Positions 5,626 to 9,249 of a stretch of 9,249 nt of DNA are shown in pieces. The notes beneath the pieces are model-generated. The model was not told where the DNA came from, searched no databases, and worked only from the letters and a program-made list of their open reading frames with translations. Position numbers and translations under genes: made by a program. The stretch lies in assembly GCA_964620915.1 (NCBI GenBank), contig CAZUKP010000104.1, positions 1 through 9,249 on the forward strand, in the 5' to 3' direction. How positions within the stretch are numbered: position 1 is the first letter of the stretch; each line of letters starts with the position of its first letter. Source of the DNA: Hyphomicrobium_A sp964620915 (lineage in GTDB: Bacteria; Pseudomonadota; Alphaproteobacteria; Rhizobiales; Hyphomicrobiaceae).

Positions 5626-5931
5626 ATGAAACTGACAATCTTGACATGCGCAGCCGTGCTAGCTGGCGCTGCATTGGCTGGAGGCAATGCAGAGGCAGCC
5701 ACGACGCAGGGGCCTCGACTGGCAACCGCTCAATGTCATGAGGTGTGGAAGATGGCATCGCCTAACGGCGAAACTCTGTCGCGCAGTAAAGCCACGCCCT
5801 ATGTGCTGAATTTCACGATGGTCGACCGCGACAGCAATGGCGTGATCACATCCAAGGAGTTCAAGCACGGCTGCAAGAGCGGATGGATCTCGGCAGCCGA
5901 CGCATCAACTGCGAAGAGCATGAACAAGTAG
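5626..5931 (+). CDS. Small exported protein with a single EF-hand calcium-binding loop
   Basis: A 101-residue product. Residues 1-25 form a Sec signal peptide (MKLTILTCAAVLAGAALAGG, then NAEAA as the cleavage region). Residues 67-78, DRDSNGVITSKE, fit the canonical 12-residue EF-hand loop: Asp at 1 and 3, Asn at 5, a hydrophobic at 8, Glu at 12. The helix before it (YVLNFTMV) and FKHGCK after it fit the flanking helices. EF-hands usually pair, yet only one is visible, so calcium binding may need dimerisation or be weak. C37 and C83 in the mature protein could form a disulfide, fitting a periplasmic location. The likely role is as a calcium-responsive or structural periplasmic protein; no partner can be named. 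It follows the second duplicated leader and a large hairpin begins 8 nt after its stop. Confidence 0.8.
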   Translation: MKLTILTCAAVLAGAALAGGNAEAATTQGPRLATAQCHEVWKMASPNGETLSRSKATPYVLNFTMVDRDSNGVITSKEFKHGCKSGWISAADASTAKSMNK

Positions 5932-5938
5932 GATGTTT

Positions 5939-6014
5939 GCACGACACGGAGGAGAGCTTCACAGCGGACGGGATTTGCAAAGGCTGCCATATTAGCTCTC
6001 CTCCAATGCCGTGC
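5939..6014 (+). other. Long-range hairpin just after the EF-hand gene
   Basis: GGAGGAGAGCT (5948-5958) is a perfect 11-bp inverted match to AGCTCTCCTCC (5994-6004). Outside it GCACG (5939-5943) pairs with CGTGC (6010-6014) across a small internal loop, and inside the 35-nt apical region CAGC (5962-5965) can pair with GCTG (5983-5986). It starts 8 nt after the stop. No T-run follows. It may stabilise or end the EF-hand transcript; the 11-bp arms could also be a protein-binding site pair. Confidence 0.5.
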
Positions 6015-6028
6015 GACGTGAGATTTGT

Positions 6029-6054
6029 CTGCTCTTGACTTGGCTGCTCTTGAC
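6029..6054 (+). repeat. 11-bp direct repeat with TTGAC cores upstream of emrA-like gene
   Basis: CTGCTCTTGAC occurs at 6029-6039 and again at 6044-6054, a 15-bp period. Each copy contains TTGAC, a -35-like sequence; the first has TATGGC 16 nt downstream as a weak -10. Direct repeats of this spacing suit an activator binding site or a promoter region for the efflux operon. Confidence 0.35.
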
Positions 6055-6060
6055 GATATG

Positions 6061-6096
6061 GCGGTCGTGCCCTCTTGAAAAAGGGGGTACGGCCGT
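6061..6096 (+). promoter_or_regulatory. 15-pair hairpin with GAAA loop before the efflux operon
   Basis: Bases 6062-6076 pair with 6081-6095 without any bulge, using twelve Watson-Crick and three G-U pairs, closed by GAAA (6077-6080), a GNRA tetraloop. A further G-U at 6061/6096 is possible. It ends 21 nt before the GTG of the membrane fusion protein gene. The following GATTCCTT is only weakly T-rich. Options are a terminator separating the small-protein genes from the pump, a 5' UTR control structure, or a palindromic operator. Confidence 0.5.
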
Positions 6097-6117
6097 GATT
6101 CCTTAAACAGGTGTCTC

Positions 6118-7281
6118 GTGCCCGGAAGTGTCCGCCTCACAGATTGCGCTGTAGCTTACGATGCCGACGCGAAGGTCCGTTCGCAGCGCACCTCTCGCGA
6201 ACAGCTATCGACCCGTCAAGGGAGGCGAGAGGGGGAGAATGGCCGGATACCGTCGGCTAAGAATATTATCAAGCGTCGTCCGTATGCCACTTTTGGCGCA
6301 GGGCTATTCGTCATCGCAGCCCTAATCGTGGGCACCTTATGGTGGCTTAATGCGCGCGGCTATGAATCGACTGACGATGCGTATGTGGATGCCCGGATAG
6401 TGCCGATCAGCTCTCAAGTTAGCGGGGACATCGTTGCGTTACACGTCACCGACAATCAGCGAGTCACGGACGGCGGAGTCCTGTTCCGGATCGACGACCG
6501 CGACTATCGCGCCGCGCTGGACGAAGCCAAGGCTTTGGTCGAGCAAGCCGATGCCACCATCGCCAATATCGCTGCGCAGATAGCCGTACAGAAAGAAAGA
6601 GTCGAACAGGCCACACGGAAGGTGACCGAAGCCCGTGGCACCCTCACTTTCGCGCAAGAGCAAAACGTCAGAGCTCAGGATTTGGCAAAGCGCGGCGTGG
6701 GCACGGTGGAAGCTGCGCAGCAGGCCTCGTCCGACTTGACGGAGAAACGGGCCACCTTGAATGCCGCTCTGGCCAACGAGGCGGCAGCAGCGAAGCAAAT
6801 CGAGGTACTCACGACGCAACAGCAGGTTGCCCTCGCGAGAAAAAATAAGGCGGCCGCACAGCAAGAGGAGGCGGAGGTCAATCTCTCACGCACCGTCATT
6901 AGGGCACCAGTGGACGGTATCGCGACAAAGATTACTGCCGCCAAGGGTGCCTATGCTCAACCGGGCCAAACACTGATGGTGTTCGTACCACAGAAGATGT
7001 GGATAACCGCAAATTTCAAGGAGACTCAACTCGATCGCATACGGCCGGGCCTCCCGGTTGATATTTCGGTCGACGCGTATCCGGGCCGCACTTTCCACGG
7101 CCATGTCGCTAGCATTCAGGCCGGAAGCGGCGCTGCATTCAGCCTGCTGCCTCCAGAAAATGCGACAGGCAATTATGTGAAAGTGGTGCAGCGCGTGCCG
7201 GTCAAGATCACCTTTGACGAGCATCCGGATGTCTATATCGGGCCCGGCATGTCGGTTGAACCGACCGTCAAAATCCGATGA
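6118..7281 (+). CDS. emrA: EmrA/HlyD-type membrane fusion protein of a multidrug efflux pump
   Basis: A 387-residue periplasmic adaptor that would link the inner-membrane exporter encoded next to an outer-membrane channel. Residues 1-56 are cytoplasmic, 57-77 are the single membrane helix. ESTDDAYVDA (83-92) opens the family core, followed by the first barrel-sandwich half (about 92-130), a long alanine/glutamine-rich coiled coil (about 134-255), the second half IRAPVDGIATKI (261-272), and the beta-barrel with NFKETQLDRIRPG (299-311) and the EmrA hallmark GSGAAFSLLPPENATGN (336-352). GTG 6118 is the only in-frame start and its ribosome site is poor (CAGG 6108-6111). An ATG at 6239 with a purine-rich leader is out of frame, so the N-terminus is uncertain. 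The stop overlaps the exporter start by ATGA. The family handles hydrophobic toxins, in rhizobia often plant phenolics; the substrate here is unknown. Confidence 0.92.
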   Translation: MPGSVRLTDCAVAYDADAKVRSQRTSREQLSTRQGRREGENGRIPSAKNIIKRRPYATFGAGLFVIAALIVGTLWWLNARGYESTDDAYVDARIVPISSQVSGDIVALHVTDNQRVTDGGVLFRIDDRDYRAALDEAKALVEQADATIANIAAQIAVQKERVEQATRKVTEARGTLTFAQEQNVRAQDLAKRGVGTVEAAQQASSDLTEKRATLNAALANEAAAAKQIEVLTTQQQVALARKNKAAAQQEEAEVNLSRTVIRAPVDGIATKITAAKGAYAQPGQTLMVFVPQKMWITANFKETQLDRIRPGLPVDISVDAYPGRTFHGHVASIQAGSGAAFSLLPPENATGNYVKVVQRVPVKITFDEHPDVYIGPGMSVEPTVKIR

Positions 7282-8897
7282 CCGGCCCACAAACCTTGGT
7301 CGGAGAGTGGGCGGCATTGCCACGATCTGCCGCTGGCCGACGCAATCCTTGGCTCATTGCCGTTGTGGTTTCGATCGCGACCTTCATGACTGTTCTAGAT
7401 ACCTCGATAGCCAACGTCGCTCTGCGCCACATTGCAGGAAGCCTTGCGGCAAGCGTCGACGAAAGTACATGGATCATCACCAGCTATCTCGTGTCGACCG
7501 CTGTGGTCCTACCCCTCAGCGGATGGCTTTCAGGTTTGATCGGGCGCAAGCGTTTCTACATGCTGTGCGTCGCAACTTTCACCGTGGCCTCGGTTCTCTG
7601 CGGCCTGGCGTCCAGCCTCTCTTTGCTTATTTTTTTTCGTGTACTGCAAGGCCTCGGCGGTGGCGGCATGGCCCCAAGCGAGCAAACCATTCTGGCCGAT
7701 ACCTTCCCTCAGTCGAAGCGTGCGCAAGCATTCGCGTTATATGGCGTGGCCGTGATCGTGGCCCCTACGGTGGGGCCGACGCTGGGCGGATGGATTACCG
7801 ATAATTGGTCCTGGCACTGGATCTTCTTCATCAATGCCCCAATCGGACTACTTTCACTCGCACTGGTCTCGTGGCTGGTGACCGAACCGGAGGCCCTGCA
7901 GCGCGAACGGATGGCGATGTTCGCGCGAGGATTCAACGTTGATTGGATCGGCATCTTACTCGTGGCGCTGTCACTCGGCTGCCTCGAAGTAGTTCTTGCG
8001 CGAGGACAGCGTGACGACTGGTTCTCTTCCGACTTTATCATTCTATTTGCCACACTGTCGGCCGGCGCTTTCGTGGCGCTCTTACCGTGGGAACTATCAC
8101 GCAAGGACCCTGTGGTCGATGTTAGCCTGTTATTTCAGCGTCAATTCGGGAGCTGCTTCTTGACGATGCTATTCGTCGGCGCCGTCTTATTCAGTTCCAT
8201 ACAGCTCCTGCCTCAGCTTGAGCAAACAGACTTCGGATATAGCGCAACCCTTGCGGGACTCAGCCTAATGCCGGGCGGATTTGCCATGCTACTGATGATG
8301 CCGTTAGCGGCGCAGGCCTCCAATCTTGTTCAGCCCAAATACCTCATGGCCTTCGGCATGTCGGTCGTCGCTCTCGCCATGTGGCACGCTACGTCGCTGA
8401 CTTCCAACGTGACATTCGACTATTTCGTCTGGTCCCGGATCTTTCAGACAGTCGGTTTGCCGTTCTTATTCATCCCGATCACGAGCGCGTCCTATGCCAC
8501 GGTTGCACCCGAACAGACGAACCAGGCCTCCGCATTGATAAACGTCGCGCGCTATCTCGGCGGAAGCATCGGTGTCGCTATGGCGACGACACTACTGATT
8601 CGCCGCGAACAGTTCCATCAGTTGCGTCTAACAGAGCATCTCTACCAATCGTCGCTTCTATTCCAACAAGCACTGCAGCGAACCGCCAGCGATCTTGTCC
8701 CCAGGGGCACCTCCGTGGCCGATGCCCAGCATCAAGCTGTCGGTGTCATTGAGCAGTTGGTCCAGAGGCAGGCTAACCTCATCTCCTATATGGATGTCTT
8801 CTACGTCTTTGCGGTGCTAGCCTTCGCTATGGTCTTCTTGGTGATGATGTTGGTACGGCCTATTGAGCTCCGTGGCCAAGCCGCACTCGATCAATAG
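7278..8897 (+). CDS. emrB: EmrB-type DHA2-family MFS multidrug exporter (14 membrane helices)
   Basis: A 539-residue proton-driven exporter, the usual EmrB length. LDTSIANVAL (40-49) in helix 1 holds the conserved aspartate D41; GWLSGLIGRKRFYM (82-95) is the MFS motif A between helices 2 and 3; RVLQGLGGGGMAPS (121-134) is the helix-4 motif B; VGPTLGGWITDNWSWHWIFF (165-184) carries motif C and the DHA2 signature that separates drug-proton antiporters from other MFS members. Hydrophobic segments continue to VFYVFAVLAFAMVFLVMMLV (508-527). A charged extracytoplasmic loop at about 445-500 precedes the last helix. The ATG overlaps the adaptor's stop by 4 bp, so synthesis is coupled. No TolC-like channel lies in the window, so the pump would borrow one. 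No key residue is missing. Confidence 0.94.
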   Translation: MTGPQTLVGEWAALPRSAAGRRNPWLIAVVVSIATFMTVLDTSIANVALRHIAGSLAASVDESTWIITSYLVSTAVVLPLSGWLSGLIGRKRFYMLCVATFTVASVLCGLASSLSLLIFFRVLQGLGGGGMAPSEQTILADTFPQSKRAQAFALYGVAVIVAPTVGPTLGGWITDNWSWHWIFFINAPIGLLSLALVSWLVTEPEALQRERMAMFARGFNVDWIGILLVALSLGCLEVVLARGQRDDWFSSDFIILFATLSAGAFVALLPWELSRKDPVVDVSLLFQRQFGSCFLTMLFVGAVLFSSIQLLPQLEQTDFGYSATLAGLSLMPGGFAMLLMMPLAAQASNLVQPKYLMAFGMSVVALAMWHATSLTSNVTFDYFVWSRIFQTVGLPFLFIPITSASYATVAPEQTNQASALINVARYLGGSIGVAMATTLLIRREQFHQLRLTEHLYQSSLLFQQALQRTASDLVPRGTSVADAQHQAVGVIEQLVQRQANLISYMDVFYVFAVLAFAMVFLVMMLVRPIELRGQAALDQ

Positions 8898-8931
8898 ACG
8901 GTCGCGCTTCCCAGCTTCAAGCCACTAGCCA

Positions 8932-8954
8932 AATGCCTCCTCGCCTGTGGCATT
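8932..8954 (+). terminator. Weak hairpin after the exporter gene
   Basis: AATGCC (8932-8937) pairs with GGCATT (8949-8954) around an 11-nt loop, 35 nt after the stop. The stem is short and no T-run follows, so it is at best a poor terminator; it is the only candidate close to the end of the operon. Confidence 0.25.
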
Positions 8955-9081
8955 AACACTGAGAGTTCGATCTTAATTCCCTGCAAGCTCCGCACTTAAA
9001 GCTTTTTAGCCCCGCGCACAGCTCTAAATCTACGCAATCGTTCACAAGCGAAGGCAATAGCAACCGAGCATTTGAGAGAGC

Positions 9082-9097
9082 TGTCACCCACGTGACA
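9082..9097. promoter_or_regulatory. TGTCAC-N4-GTGACA palindrome, possible operator
   Basis: Perfect 6-bp arms around CCAC, a 16-bp dyad typical of dimeric regulator sites. It resembles but does not match the CRP/FNR pattern. It may serve a gene beyond the right edge of the window. Confidence 0.35.
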
Positions 9098-9249
9098 AGT
9101 TGACCGATAGCGGCACCTTGCGAGACCAGAGGTCCCGATCTTCCAGAGCGCCGCTTAATCCGACGGGCGACCCCGCATGACTGCTGGCGCGAACTTCTTT
9201 GCCATACTCTCAAAACCAATTGCGACACGGCGTCAGAGCCGATTCAAGG

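Larger units (their letters stand above)
8898..9249. other. Gene-free 3' stretch after the efflux operon
   Basis: About 350 bp with no open frame that looks coding on either strand: the best minus-strand frame (8953-9228) is serine/arginine/cysteine rich and has no convincing ribosome site or family features. It holds a weak hairpin right after emrB, an AAAGCTTT palindrome (8998-9005), a 16-bp palindrome (9082-9097), and a loose hairpin AGCGGC (9109-9114) with GCCGCT (9150-9155) enclosing GACC-AGA-GGTC (9124-9134). No tRNA or insertion sequence end was seen. Confidence 0.5.

Noticed and set aside
8953..9228. 91-residue open frame on the minus strand after the exporter gene
   Set aside because: Composition is Ser/Arg/Cys rich with no family features and no clear ribosome site; it looks like a chance frame.
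1..9249. Search for CRISPR arrays, tRNA or rRNA genes, insertion-sequence ends, FixK boxes, sigma-54 and EcfG-type promoters
   Set aside because: No repeat-spacer pattern, no tRNA-like cloverleaf, no transposase, and no sequence close enough to TTGA-N6-TCAA, TGGCAC-N5-TTGC or GGAAC-N16-CGTT in a sensible position was seen by eye.

Overview
The window looks like an accessory region of an alphaproteobacterial chromosome, most likely Bradyrhizobium or a close Rhizobiales relative. The evidence is the moderately GC-rich coding sequence, the FixL/FixJ-style two-component genes, the stand-alone FixJ-type receiver next to an AraC-family activator, and the EmrAB-type efflux pair. The assignment rests on recognising protein families by eye, not on a database search. 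All supported genes are on the + strand.

Layout. Positions 1-102 are probably the 3' end of a gene that starts outside the window, followed by a structured, gene-free stretch. Positions 357-2437 hold a membrane-anchored PAS histidine kinase and its FixJ/NodW-like LuxR-type response regulator, which overlap by 4 bp and are translationally coupled. Next come a stand-alone receiver protein (about 2566/2593-2955) and an AraC-family regulator (about 3158-4174). A three-helix membrane protein (4216-4656) follows only 41 bp later. Two small exported proteins follow: an 87-residue orphan with two cysteines (4949-5212) and a 101-residue protein with one canonical EF-hand loop (5626-5931). The window ends with an EmrA/HlyD-type membrane fusion protein (6118-7281) and an EmrB-type DHA2 MFS drug exporter (7278-8897), overlapping by ATGA, and then about 350 bp without a convincing gene.

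The most unusual structure is a diverged tandem duplication. The 3' end of the membrane-protein gene plus its downstream leader (4573-4886) recurs at 5308-5602. In the second copy the membrane gene is only a decayed 3' remnant with a TGG-to-TAG stop, while the leader is well conserved (68 of 85 positions in its core, counted by eye) and again precedes a small exported protein, but a different one. A second dense patch of non-coding signal lies between the EF-hand gene and emrA: a long hairpin (5939-6014), an 11-bp direct repeat (6029-6054), and a 15-pair hairpin closed by GAAA (6061-6096).

Working model (inference): the kinase, LuxR-type regulator, single receiver and AraC protein form a branched signalling cassette. 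It controls envelope functions beside it: a small membrane protein, two secreted or periplasmic small proteins sharing a duplicated leader, and a multidrug or phenolic efflux pump. No outer-membrane channel and no dedicated TetR/MarR repressor for the pump is present in the window.
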